Positions 35,159-47,059 of a stretch of 64,000 nt of DNA are shown one piece after another. Each line of letters begins with the position of its first letter. The stretch's first letter is position 1. The notes beneath the pieces are model-generated. The model searched no databases and was not told the DNA's origin. It saw only the letters and a list, made by a program, of their open reading frames with translations. The position numbers and the translations under genes are program-made. Source of the DNA: Dreissena polymorpha (taxonomy: Eukaryota; Mollusca; Bivalvia; Myida; Dreissenidae); the NCBI RefSeq assembly GCF_020536995.1, contig NC_068364.1, positions 51,831,222 through 51,895,221 of the forward strand. Direction: 5' to 3'.

Positions 35159-38090
35159 CTCTACATTTGAACTCACGTTCTGATCTTATTTCATGATTAT
35201 GTGCAAACAAAGGGATATTGGTGTACTCAGGGAGCTTAATCCGAACCTGTCATCATTTTCAATACATTTGCTTTTACAAATTAGTATTTGGCTTCATTTT
35301 AAAAAGAAATTTCCAATGCAGATATACAATACTTGCGCAATCATTTCAATCAGATGAAATTGATACAGTTTGAAACAAATGCAAACACGTTGACATAAAC
35401 CCGTCTTCTAAACGAATGAGGAAAGTGTACTAATCACGGGTTTCAATTACAAAATCAAGCATAGATTAATATTGTAATCATATTCATGTACTGGAAATTA
35501 TGTTCATTTCAACAAGATAACGCGGTTATACTGTATTGTGGTTCGTAGTTACAAAGCAAAGATATAGTTTGGATTTTCAAAATTTACTTCGTTATTACAT
35601 ATATAGCACATTATTTTAGCCTGTTAAGCGCGCTAATTTCTGATCCAGTTACATGACGTGCTTTGCTTAATTTCGCATAATTTGTATTTCTTTGAAAAGG
35701 CTCCACTTTCCTTGGTGTCTGTTCCAATATATGCAAGCTCGTAACTGGCAAACACCAAGATAACGAGTTTAAATATCCTGTAGCACATAATTTGTAAGGA
35801 CTCATGTAGACATGTTGTTGTTTTGAGTCAAGAGGTCTTATATTTGAAATGTAAATTATATAGTTGTCATCTACAAAGTTTTTGTTTTCGAATTATACCT
35901 GTTGGCTCAACATTTGCTGGGATGGATTGTTGAATGTTTGATAATGATATATATATATATATATTATTCCTTATCTGTTCACAAAAAGAACATAATTTTG
36001 ATATGTGTTATTTGAAATAAGAAGTTGTCCTTTAAAACTTTTATGTTGATTTCGAAAATTGCCCGCCCTTTTAAACTTGTCAGCCAACTATCATACCGGA
36101 CAGGTGGCCACTCAAGCTACTTCTACTTATGGTCACATAAAATTTGAATACCTTCAAAGTAAACAATAAATATATTTCACCTTTAAATAGAAAGCAATTG
36201 AAGATAAAACATTCGTACTTATTTCATCACTTACACGTTTTCTTACAAATATTGTATTTCAAATCATAAACAATCAAATGGATATCAAGAGTGATTAGTT
36301 TTTGGGTTAATTAATAAGTATATATAATTTCTGAATTTCACAAAATGTCTTAAATTGCAAATAAAACTTAATTGTATTATTCGTTATCTTCCCACTTATA
36401 GATTGCCTACCCAAAACAAAAGGTGAATGGGTAATCGAAAAAAGAAAAAAAAGAAAGAGAACAAACTATGTAGCCTAGGTCGTTTGTTCACGAGTACAGT
36501 TCTTCTTCATCCCAGTTTAAAAGTGATACACTTTCAAACTCTATACAAGCCAGGAGCGAATAAAGCTGCAATTCAAACCCCTGTTCGTTATTTAAAACTA
36601 TTTGAACGCTTTTTCGTGTATTCTTAGTCAACATTTTGCGACATGCAAAGATTACGTTAAACATATAATCTAAACAAATTGGTTTTCATAGCATGTGTTT
36701 GGCTTAAAGTAAATTTTATGTTATATATGAGCTTTGTGATTCTTGTGTTACGTCATTTTCATTTCCAAATCACGACAGCAGCTAACGCGTCAGATACATA
36801 CAAGCAAACGGTTTGCTTCTTTTAATTGCTATCCTAATACACAACACTCAACGTTATGTAAATATCGGTAAGCGTGATTCTCATGAAATATCGTTTAATG
36901 ATGCATACTTTTAAATGTTTCAATCTTTATTATATCACATAAAATGATTATGTCATAATATTTCATTATTTGAACAAGAGAAGTTATTTGTCCTCAATCA
37001 ATACTAATTAATCAATTTGTTTCAGTCAATAGTGCTTACCCCGGTAGTTATATTGGTTTGGTGAACTGATGTACTTCAAACCTTTGTTATAATGTTATTC
37101 AAAAGAAAATAATTTAATTGCCTGATACGTATGTATGCACAACATGATCATCGCTACAAATTAGTTTAAAGATCGGGTGTCTTTTTCTGGAAGCTACCAT
37201 ACGGCAATGTATCTTGTACAAGACCCTTAATGTCATCTTGAATAGGCTAATGATTACCTCAAAAGGCACGTGTCTTAAGAGACATCGTAAGTTTTACAAC
37301 ATGGACCTCAAAACAATTTCGTTAACTGTGTTTAAGAGCAGATCGCATGAACATATATGCATATTACAGTTACTTTTATTCGATGTTTATACTTCTAAAA
37401 AATGGCTTTCTGTATTTGTGACATCAGTTATTACTACATGCATATTTAAATATGTAAATATTGATTGACCCATATTTTGTGACTAAAACTATGCTCCGCC
37501 TTTTAAATGTTGTATCAAATAATTTGATACTTTACCAGGGTGCAGGATCACGTGACTTTGTGGGGTTCCACCTTTTAACTTTAATGGATTTATACACGAC
37601 GGTTAATGGTGCTTTATTTCAAATAAAAAATTTAAATTATTTTTCTTAAGAATTTCCACTAGTGCATAAAAGACAGGTTTTTATGCTGCTTATGGCAATA
37701 TGAACTACATCAGAATTACTTTTTTTATTAAGCATGTGTTCTGGTTCAAACTTCGATTTGTACTACACGGTTATGTTTCACGGAACGTGAAATTTTGTCA
37801 ACGATTTCAAACGTATGCAAGGATTTATTCTTATACTTTAAGACATCGATACAAACTGCAAGAACAACTGTATTTTATGCACTAAATAAGTTTGCAAATG
37901 TATTTCAATAACTTGAGATATTTGCAAAAATAAAGTTCTTAACTGTGTGCTTACATTCTGTCCAGCCCTTGTGTAAACCCATGAAAACCCCGTTGATTCT
38001 GCGCCCTGTTTACATGAGTTGCAGCTTGATTTGATACCAGCATAGCGTAAATGTTGCGTACATGTGAAAAGCACTTTATCGTTTTTAGCC
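35159..38090. repeat. Segmental duplication, copy B
   Basis: This is a collinear relative of 21709-25375, more compact, with its own insertion near 37640-37870. The site matching the SINE insertion in copy A is empty here (near 35565). Confidence 0.75.
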
Positions 38091-38554
38091 TATGTGCAAC
38101 CTTCCTGGAACCCGTTCACTGTTTCTGAGGAAACATACACCAAACAAACCCAATGATAATGCAGGTAAAGTCACGCTGGCGGAGCGAGTTAATATGTGTA
38201 CGTTCTTGCATTTACCCAGCGAAATTGTTTGAAACAAATCAGAACAATCTTGGTAGTACTAAATGCGGATTCGTTCTAACGGCACCATAAGCTTTTCGTC
38301 TGCCGAATGAATGCAGTTACCACAATGGTGTTAGATGCATACAGGCACATTATGAACGTAGTGCATTAATTCCTACATTAAAATTTTCTACCACTATTGA
38401 TTTCAAACCGTTACGAAGGGTTTTTCCGGAAACACTATGTAAGAATTATAAAAACGAAATATATTTGTGAAAAAGATATATGGCGCTAATTTAGTTTTGT
38501 GTTGGTGAAGGTTGTTCACTTAGATCAATGAGATAAAAGATATCGAGTGTTGCT

Positions 38555-38564
38555 TTTTATGATA

Positions 38565-38599
<35 letters not shown>

Positions 38600-38713
38600 A
38601 ATGATGATAATGATGATGATGATGATGGTAGTGGTGGTGATTATGACGATGGTGATGATGATGATGATGGTGGTGGTGCTGCTGCTGATGATGATGACGA
38701 CGACGACGACGAC

Positions 38714-38775
<62 letters not shown>
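38555..38775. repeat. (ATG)n microsatellite with GAC and GTG variants
   Basis: About 220 bp of nearly pure trinucleotide repeat, interrupted by GGT, GCT and GAC blocks. The long Met-rich frame across it is a by-product of the repeat. Confidence 0.9.
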
Positions 38776-39879
38776 CTGTCGAACTTTCTATCTTTGCTTG
38801 TGACGTAACAAACTCAAAGTATTTTTCTTAGAGACAGTCAAGTAGTGCAGCTTGTTCGTTCCGAGACGTAAAACACACAAAACGATATTTTTAATTGTGT
38901 AAACAGTTAAGAGTACTCGTATTTTCCATTGTTGTTTAACATTACTTGAAATATATACACAATCTTCTTTTTTAAATAAAAGTTTCCCATTAATAAAACG
39001 GGTTTAAATTTATTTGTTATTTTATTGTATTTAGGAGTATTCAACATCGTGAACGTCACAATCATTTATTATAGTAAACATAAATTCTACTAGAGTTGCG
39101 ACACCTTAAGGGTTTCGCGGGATGGAATGAGTGGGAACTAAAAAAATGTGGGTTCGAAAATATTGGGTAAGAAAATGCGGGAACACACATTTTTGGTACT
39201 AAACAAATGTGGGTACGAAAACTTTGGTTACGAAAAAAAATGTGGGTACGAAAATTGTGGGTACAATGGGTCAATGTTAAGGTTTTAGCATGGCGGACGC
39301 CAGAAGGCGAAAAGACATGACACATACGATGAGCTGGCTATGAGAATACCTCAGGTATTCTCCGAAAACAGCCGAGCTCATATGCATAAGTCAGTGAGTA
39401 ATACTCATTAAAAGCTAGGCACGGCGTATAAAATCAGAACCACTGGGCCGAATCTGCTGAAACTTGGCCGCATTATAGATTATGGTCCAAACAAGCTACA
39501 GAATGTGCGCTTTTGGACCTGACAGCGTAAAACATTAACCAATAATGAACAGCACAAAATGGGTCATTTTGAACAAAAAAATGTAAACTTTAAGTGGCAT
39601 TTAATGACTTTTAGACATCAGAAAGTTTCAAATTTTTGATATTCTGCACACTTCGACTTGTTTTGTTTTTTTAAATTTAGAAACAGTTATGCTTGGGATG
39701 TCTATAAACCCTGTTATTGAATGTCAAATTTGGCAAAAAATTACAATACAATCCCAAAAATGGTTAAGCAGCAATTCCCCTTTAACATTATTCCTTATAT
39801 TTAATTGAATTTTTTAAATAGATAACTGTGTATATTTAATCATAATGGGCTCTGTATATCACACATGATAGGCCACTGC

Positions 39880-39950
39880 TGGGGCTTGAACCCAGAACTC
39901 ATCTCACATTGTAAGATGCGTTTTTCAATTAAACTACAATGACTGTATCG
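39880..39950 (-). repeat. tRNA-like segment (possible SINE head) in the Helitron-like family
   Basis: On the minus strand TAGTTTAATTG resembles an A box, and GGGTTCAAGCCCC (39881-39893) resembles a B box about 45 bases later. It is repeated at about 54060-54130 and 61580-61650. It is not a functional tRNA: no acceptor stem pairs. Confidence 0.45.
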
Positions 39951-40789
39951 TGTGAAGTGGAGCCAACATACACCCACATAAGTGAAAAAATCATTCCGTC
40001 CATATATTTGTCGTGGGTGTTTTCTGACACATGTTGCATAACTGTTTGCAACAAAAGATGTATACATAGATACATAAATGGGGGAAAAAAACGTCTTTTT
40101 TAATTTTTGTTTCACATATAAACATTTCCTAGCAATGATTAATAATTATATCATGTTGAAATCATTTATAGACCAAATATTACTGAAACTGCAAAAAAGT
40201 ATAAGATGGATAGATATAATGTATCATTCTATCTAGTACAATGAACAAATGTTCTTCCGATGCCATTTTCACTAAGGTATTGGTATTGAATCCTGATGTA
40301 CTACTAAAAATGTATGTCGGTTAGCAATAATAATTCAACAAATCCTCATATTCAAGCTGGGTCATCACTAAGTGGAATTATTTGTGGACATATAACAGAA
40401 AAATGCATTTCATGCCTCTATATTGCTTTAACAGGAATCCCAGCTTTTTGTATGAACAAAATTCCCTGATTTTTCCCTGATGGAAAATAAAACTTCCAGG
40501 ATCATGATTTTGACCTATTTCTTGTTTTAGACACCCTGAATAAATAGCAGTTGCAGACATAACTAAGCTACACGTATACTACAAAGTCACGATAGATATG
40601 CAGAGGAAATGATTTGCTGTTTAAATTGTATGGACTTCTCGACACAAGTCGGGAAAGTCTGACCAAACAAAATTCCCTGATTTTTCCCTGATTTCACAAA
40701 CTTTCCAAATTCCCTGACTGGAAAAAAAGAGTCTTTTTCCAGTTTTCCCTGATTTCCAGGTTGGCTGGGAACCATGTTTAACTTTGATA

Positions 40790-41515
40790 AAATGTTCTTT
40801 AGATGCCATGTGTATTAATTTATATGTCTTTTTTTCTGAGATATTAATGAAAATGCCTGTGGGTATGTGGCGAATACTAGTATTAAAAAAATCTGCAACT
40901 TGATATATGGTGTTAACACGGTAAAATTGTATGAGCCCAAATTATAATAGATGAATGCGTATTATGCTTCTATGCTTATACTATGAGGACATGTTCATAC
41001 AATGCCATTTTTATTAATATAGATGCCAAATTTAATGAAACAGACTTGAAAATGTGTGTTGCCAGATACCAAGTAAGAAAAAAATCAGCATTTTTATGTA
41101 GGGCTTTCACACAGTAAAATTGTTTGTGCCCAAATAATCATAGATGAATGCATATTAGGCTTCAATGTTGCTTATACTTTGACTACTGGTTCATACGATG
41201 CCATTTTTATAAATATCTATGCCAAATTTAATGAAATAGACTTGAAAATGTGTGTCGCCAGGTACCAAGTAAGAACAAAATCAGCATTTTTATGTAGGGT
41301 CTTCATACGGTAAAATTATTTGTGCCCAAATAATAATAGATGAATGTATATTAGGCTTCAATGTTGCTTATATACTATGACGACATGTTCATACGATGCC
41401 ATTTTTGTTAATATATATGCCAAATGTAATGAAATAGACTTGAAAATGTGTGTCGCAAGATACCACGTAAGAAAAAAATCCGCATTTTTATGTAGGGTCT
41501 TCACACTGTAAAACA
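40790..41515. repeat. 197-bp satellite, short array
   Basis: Units are marked by GTAGGGTCTTCACACGG, TGCCCAAATAATAATAGATG, and GAAAATGTGTGTCGCCAG, repeating at about 197-198 bp. The first unit is diverged. Confidence 0.9.
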
Positions 41516-41989
41516 GTTTTATACGTGGACATAGCATTTTCATGGAGCCCGTAAAGAAAGGGAGTTAATTGTGTAATTTGTGCTGATCAGAAACTTATAA
41601 CAGTCGTCTCCCTTGAAATATTTGCACTTTATGAGACACCACAAACCATGGCGTCTCATCAGGATCCAAACTGTATTCTAAATCGTCACACTAAGCCCTC
41701 ATAAGTTATTCATTGTATATGCACTATATAAAACAACCATATAATATATCTAATATATCCAGACACACGTATTATACCCAAATATTAGAAATACACAATT
41801 TTATAACAGTAAAAAACAATGGTATTTCACAAACAATTGCAGTCGTTAATAAATGCAGAAAAGCATCATCTACACGTTTCATACGGTATTCAGTTTATAT
41901 GCAAACGCATTTAAATATATTTACCTCGATACTCGACCAAGCTGTTGAAAAATTATATTAATTAGAACGAGAACAAGTAAGATTAATGT

Positions 41990-42660
41990 GTTGTTTTCAC
42001 ATTTCTTTAAATGGCTGCCAATACCGCATGTAATAAAACAATCGAAGCGCATGCGCATAATATATGTTACACTCCACTAAACTAGTTGCAGCAAAGACAT
42101 TCACAGGCGTTCATGTCACTTATATTCATGATATTTCCATATGCGAGTGTGATTGTAAACACAAGTTTCTGAAAACAGTGCGAAAAGGGGCATTACGCAA
42201 AGCCAATAAATCTGCGCAGATTTTTGTCAATATTGACAATAAACTGCATGTTTTCTTACCGTTAGTAATCCGACAGTCCGTTGGTCACATTGTGCATTAG
42301 TCCGTTTAAGTTATTATTGCCTTACACTTTTCAATATAAATTTATGAACTTTAAACAAAATAAGTAACTAACTAAGTAACTATTTAACTGACTAACACGC
42401 GCGTTTTTTTCCCAATATCCGAGACATTTTACTTTCGCACCTTGCCCTCAATGTCTGGCTTTTAAAGTTTACCGCCTTTTTGCGAATACAATGACGTTTA
42501 CATATGAATTGCCCAATGAAAATTTCGGCGGGATGACGTCAGGCGCCAAAACTGGCGCGTGGTTTTTCCCGGTATAGACCCAGTGTGTCAACGCAGTAAA
42601 TGCATTGTGGGAAACGGACTATTTCCAGCATGGCGCCCGTAAAGATTATGAACACGGAAG
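41990..42660. promoter_or_regulatory. CpG-rich promoter-like segment
   Basis: In an AT-rich setting this stretch holds GCGCATGCGC (42047-42056, an NRF1-type site), CCAAT near 42512, TTTCGGCGGG, TGACGTCA (about 42534, a CRE) and GGCGCCAAAACTGGCGCG. On the plus strand a start codon in good context, CAGCATGGCGCCC, lies at about 42628. On the minus strand a strong donor (AACG|GTAAGA) lies near 42260. It may be a bidirectional promoter; no downstream gene was recognised. Confidence 0.4.
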
Positions 42661-43099
42661 TAAAAATAGTAATAAATTATTATCAAAAACAGGCCTCATC
42701 AAACCGGGTCAGCCATGATATATTCTTGGATGCAGTTTGTGCTTCAAAAGGAGCTACTTTTCATGCCAGCCTATCGATGTAATATTCACTAAACACGTTG
42801 CAATGACTGTTATCTTCGAAATAATAAATAAATATTTACAATGTAATACCTGCATTAAAACGACTTCTTTTACATGCCGGCTACTATTCCCAAATACATC
42901 AAGTTAAATGTCACAAATGCTTTTGTTTTACCGCATAGTTGCTGCCCATATAACTGGCTACTCAATTTTTTTGGAAAACACTGAATTATGCGTGACAAAC
43001 ACAACATTAAAATACATTAATATCCAAAGATTCAAATAATTTCCCACGAGATAAGTCAAAAATTGCATAATCAATTGAATGAAAAATTAAAGTAAAAAA

Positions 43100-44680
43100 G
43101 CCAGATTTTACATAAATTTCAGGTTAATAAACACAAGGTTAAGGTAGTTGGTGAGATATAATCATTATACAGTTAGTAAGGCTTCATTGGTCATTGTTGG
43201 CACAGTACTTACATGCACCTCAGGTACTCTTAAGTATACTTACATGTACCCTGGGTACGATAAATATACTAAAATGTAACTGAGAATTTTAATGCTAAAT
43301 CAGTTGTTGTCGGCTAATTTGTAAAAATTAATTATGTTCACATTTAGGTCAATTTTCCTTTTAACAGCCTTTATATTATAGACATGCATACTCAACTAGA
43401 AATGGTGCGGCAGAGGCCGACGCGTATCCCCACGCCGCATGTTTGACCCAGGGGCACCCCAGGGTTGGTAATGTGGCCATGCATAGTTGAGATTGACCGT
43501 ATTGTCATAAGAGAAGTTCATTATCAATTAGAAGTGAACTGGTGTAGAATTAAAGAAATTATAGTAAAAGGCAATTTTGGATGGGCGTGGCCTATGTGGG
43601 CGGGTTGCCCCAGGGTTGGTAATGGGGCCATACATAGTTGAGATTGATCGTATTGTCATAAGAGAGGTTCAGTATCAATTTGAAGTAAATCGGTGTAGAA
43701 ATGAAGAAATTATAGTAAAAGGCAATTTTTGGTGGGTGTGGCCTATGTGGGCGGGGCGCTCCAGGGTTGATAATGGGGCCGAGGTTCCGTATCAATTTGA
43801 AGTGAATCGTTGTAGAAATGAAGAAATTATAGTAAAAGGCATTTTTGGGTTGGCGTGGCCTATGTGGGTGGGGTTCCCCAGGGTTGGTAATGGGGCCCAT
43901 GCATATCTGAGGTTGATAGTTTTGTCATAAGAAAGGTTCAGTATCAATTTGAAGTGAATCGGTGTAGAAATTAAGAAATTATAGTAAAACTGCAATTTTT
44001 AGTGGGAGTGGCCTATGTGGGCGGGGCCCCCAGGGTTGGTAATGGGGCCATGCATAGTTGAGATTTACCGTATTTTCATAAGAGAGGTTTGGTATCAATT
44101 TGAAGACAATCAGTGTAGAAATGAAGAAATTATAGTAAAATAACCTAAAAAATGAGTAAAAATCTCTGACCCGGCCCGGGCCCAACCACATAACTTTTGA
44201 CCCAGGGGTCAGATCAAAATTCCAAATAGTGCAGGGTCGCACATATGCTCATAGCTACCATGTGTGTAAGTTTCAAGGTTCTAGTGCATATAGTGTAGGA
44301 GGAGATAGTGGCCAGGCCAGGACGGACGGACGGCGGAGATACCCACAATATGATCAATATCCCCACGCTTTTCAAAAAGTGTGGGGATAAAAAGCAACAT
44401 GATGCAGAAATTTTAAAATAGAAGTTTGTTTAAGGTAAACAATATCGTTTAACGGTAATCAGTAGCGTATCGGATTTTGGGAGGATATACAACTCAGGTA
44501 CAGTCTAATATCACCGGGTACGTTTAAGTATATACTCCGTACCCGGGGTACATGTAAGTATACTACCCAGGGTACATGTAAGTAGTACCCGAGCCAACAA
44601 TGACCAATCGAGCCTTAGTAAGTGAGTGATGGTGTATGAGATATACACCCTCAGTAATTTCATACCATACAAGACTGAGC
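43100..44680. mobile_element. TIR element with GTACCC-rich ends, copy 1
   Basis: TTAGTAAGGCTTCATTGGTC at about 43173 is inverted as GACCAATCGAGCCTTAGTAA near 44603-44622. Both are followed inward by repeated ACATGTACCC(T/C)GGGTAC blocks. Flanking sequence shared with 57728-58860 shows the element reaches a little further out. It contains a second, nested element. Confidence 0.65.
43428..44390. mobile_element. Nested element with ATCCCCAC ends and internal 150-bp tandem repeat
   Basis: It begins ATCCCCACGCCGC and ends in the hairpin ATCCCCACGCTTTTC...GTGTGGGGAT. Inside are five units of about 150 bp (CAGGGTTGGTAATGGGGCC...GAAATTATAGTAAAAGGCAA), one shortened to about 118 bp. The right part has ACGG repeats. 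It is much GC-richer than its host element. The repeat type is common in bivalves, by recollection. Confidence 0.65.
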
Positions 44681-45076
44681 TTTGCTGTTTGATCAGTTTC
44701 ATCTTTTCTTTAATATCACGGGTTAGAGAAAAAAAACTCTATCATGATAAAAAACAATGTAAATAGAGGGACAAATGCTTACTTCCCATTCATTGTAGAT
44801 TTAATGATTAATTTGTCCAGTGTGAGTCTTTGCATATAGTATACTGTTAATTTGTTTAACAGTTTAAACACAAGAGTTGTCGTTAAATTAGGACCTCTGT
44901 CACACAATATCATAATAAAAAAAATGATAATAATTATAGGCATATGAAATGGCCGTAAATAACTTTAAATAAAAAATAATTACGATTTCTTTAAACTGAA
45001 TTTTTTTTATAATAGACTTGTTTTTTTACCTCAATTATTCAGCATTATAGATATAGAGAATATTATGTGAGTTTTG

Positions 45077-45163
45077 GATCAAGTTTATCATGCGAGGCTT
45101 AGAACCGATGAAGCGCGAGGCTTGCCGCTAACATGGTTCGTGCCGAGCATGATAAACTTGATC
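45077..45163. repeat. 17-bp perfect inverted repeat
   Basis: GATCAAGTTTATCATGC at 45077-45093 is inverted at 45147-45163, around a GC-richer loop. It is probably the core of a foldback repeat; the outer limits are not clear. Confidence 0.55.
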
Positions 45164-46102
45164 TTTATCCAGTTTATCCACATAATTTTCTATTTATCCT
45201 TTTTTGTGGTCATTTATCGTTCAAAAAAAGTATAAATACTTTAAAATTCAAAGAAACAGCGCTGGTTTTCCAAGTTGACTTCAAAGTGTTTGTTTACTTC
45301 AACGTCATCATTTGCTATGACGTCACATTTAAACATATAGTGTTCTTAAGATAGAGGTCGGAAAAAATAGCGATAGTATTAAGGTAAAGTTTATACGATC
45401 GTTGTTATACTATCGATTTTCAGCTGGTAATAGGATAAAAAAAATGTACCCATGGGGGTAAATACCCCCACTTTTCAAAGCATAGGGGTAAATGGTCAAA
45501 TTTCGCCTTGGTTGAAGGGTAATTTGCTAAAAGTAAAACCAGAATATAGCCGGGGTACAGACACTCTACTTTAATAACAATTAACCACTAACTATGTGTA
45601 TTCCTTCATATTAGTAGGTTTCTTAATTTCTTGTTATTTTAACTTGTTGGCAGATTACATTTAAGATCTTCGTCGTTATTATCCACCACCGTGGCCAACG
45701 GAGAACTTTTTTGCCAACTTTCAACAGTTGTTTTATTAGCATTTTAGTGGTTCCTTTTTGATTTTAAAACAGAGGAATTTAAATCATTCAGTATTGGCAG
45801 TACAATTTTATTACTCGATACAATTTTTGCCATACACAAAGAATCAATTGTACTTTGAGAAGTAATTTGTGTTGGCTTGGAAGAAGCCATGCTGACCACT
45901 TCATGTAATTTAATAAACACATAAGCGCTTGACTGTCTGTTAAAAAATCAATACTAAATTTACCATGCATCTAGATGCTACAGAGTATACATACCGACTG
46001 GCTAACTATTTCTACAACCAGCTCTAATTTTTACGATAACCAGTCTCATTTTTTGGCTAAAGACAATCAGCTGTTTATATTTTTTGTTTATGATATACGC
46101 AT

Positions 46103-46901
46103 CAGTGCCCCAGATAAGCTGTGTATCTGCGTCTTTCACCCTATTAAAATGTCTAAAAACGCAAAGAAATTCAATAACATGCCTATTGAAAACGCAACCA
46201 TTTTGATTTGTGCGCAAATTCGTCAAATTCAATGCGTACAACACAATAGCTTCAATCGAAAATACTAAATGCTCATTTTCGGTATTTTCTCTTTGAAATT
46301 ATTATCGTCACGCGTATTTATTAAGCAAGCGCCTGGATGACGGACCATGAAAACAGTCAAGCTTTATTCAAACTCTCTGCGTTCTAGATTTCATAGTTAA
46401 ATAAAGTGTGATCAAATTGTTTTCCTCGACATACATGCGTTTTCAATCTGACTTTATCCGTCGCTCATTGTGCATGTATTTATAAAGTGCCCGTACTTTC
46501 AGTTTCTATAACGATGCAAAATAAAAATGTCTAAGAGAGGTCGAAAGACTTCCGCTATTGTTGAGAAAAAAATATCAGTCGATCGCAAACTGTTTCGAAC
46601 CAAGAAAGCAAGAGCCAAATGATCATTCGTGTTATCGAATTTTTGTTTGTTTTAAGTTTATATTAAGGACAGTTTCAATGATTAAAGATGTTATGAAACA
46701 TCAGTTTATTAAAGTTAATTATGATAGTTTAAAGTTTTATTGAATCAGTACAAGTGAGCATCTTCCACAGAAGTAAAACATTAATGATATAAAGGTATGC
46801 ATTTTTATAAATTATTTCACCCTATTTCAAGAAGGAAATCACCCTATTTTTCAAATCAATGGGTGAAAACCCTATTTCTCAAATAATTATCTGGGGCACT
46901 G
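46103..46901. mobile_element. Element with 15-bp inverted ends CAGTGCCCCAGATAA
   Basis: CAGTGCCCCAGATAA at 46103-46117 is exactly inverted at 46887-46901, and both sides carry a CACCCTATT-like stretch inward. No clear target duplication is seen. The plus strand contains a short basic frame (MSKRGRKTSAIVEKKISVDR...) at 46527-46622, too short for a transposase. Confidence 0.5.
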
Positions 46902-47059
46902 CGCAGAGAATTTACAGCATTAGCGTAAGTCCAGATTGGCTTGCTTAAATGTACGCACGGAAATGATAAATTGAGCGTATCTTGATATTTCGAATGCGTA
47001 TATTACGCTGATACGCAGCTTATCTAGAACGCTGATTATTATTAAATAAATAAATAGTG

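Larger units (their letters stand above)
39089..41560 (-). mobile_element. Helitron-like element, copy 1, with internal satellite
   Basis: Read on the minus strand the element ends in a short hairpin (GCGA-ACC paired with GGT-TCGC, about 39098-39118), then AACTCTAG, with host T next. This is the layout of a Helitron 3' end. Inward lie short TGTGGGTACGAAA sub-repeats, a tRNA-like segment and about 3.7 units of a 197-bp satellite (about 40790-41515). No replicase/helicase frame is present. The far end could not be fixed. Confidence 0.6.

Noticed and set aside
38547-38831. Methionine-rich plus-strand frame
   Set aside because: It is a direct translation of the ATG-trinucleotide microsatellite.
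39062-39325. Minus-strand frames rich in THIFFRNQ and FSNPHFFSSHSFHPAK, also at 52987-53292 and 60442-60795
   Set aside because: They are created by the TGTGGGTACGAAA sub-repeats at the Helitron-like end, vary by indels between copies, and have no domain.
43577-43930. Plus- and minus-strand frames of about 100 codons over GC-rich sequence
   Set aside because: They follow the 150-bp tandem repeat of the ATCCCCAC element. Different units are open in different frames.
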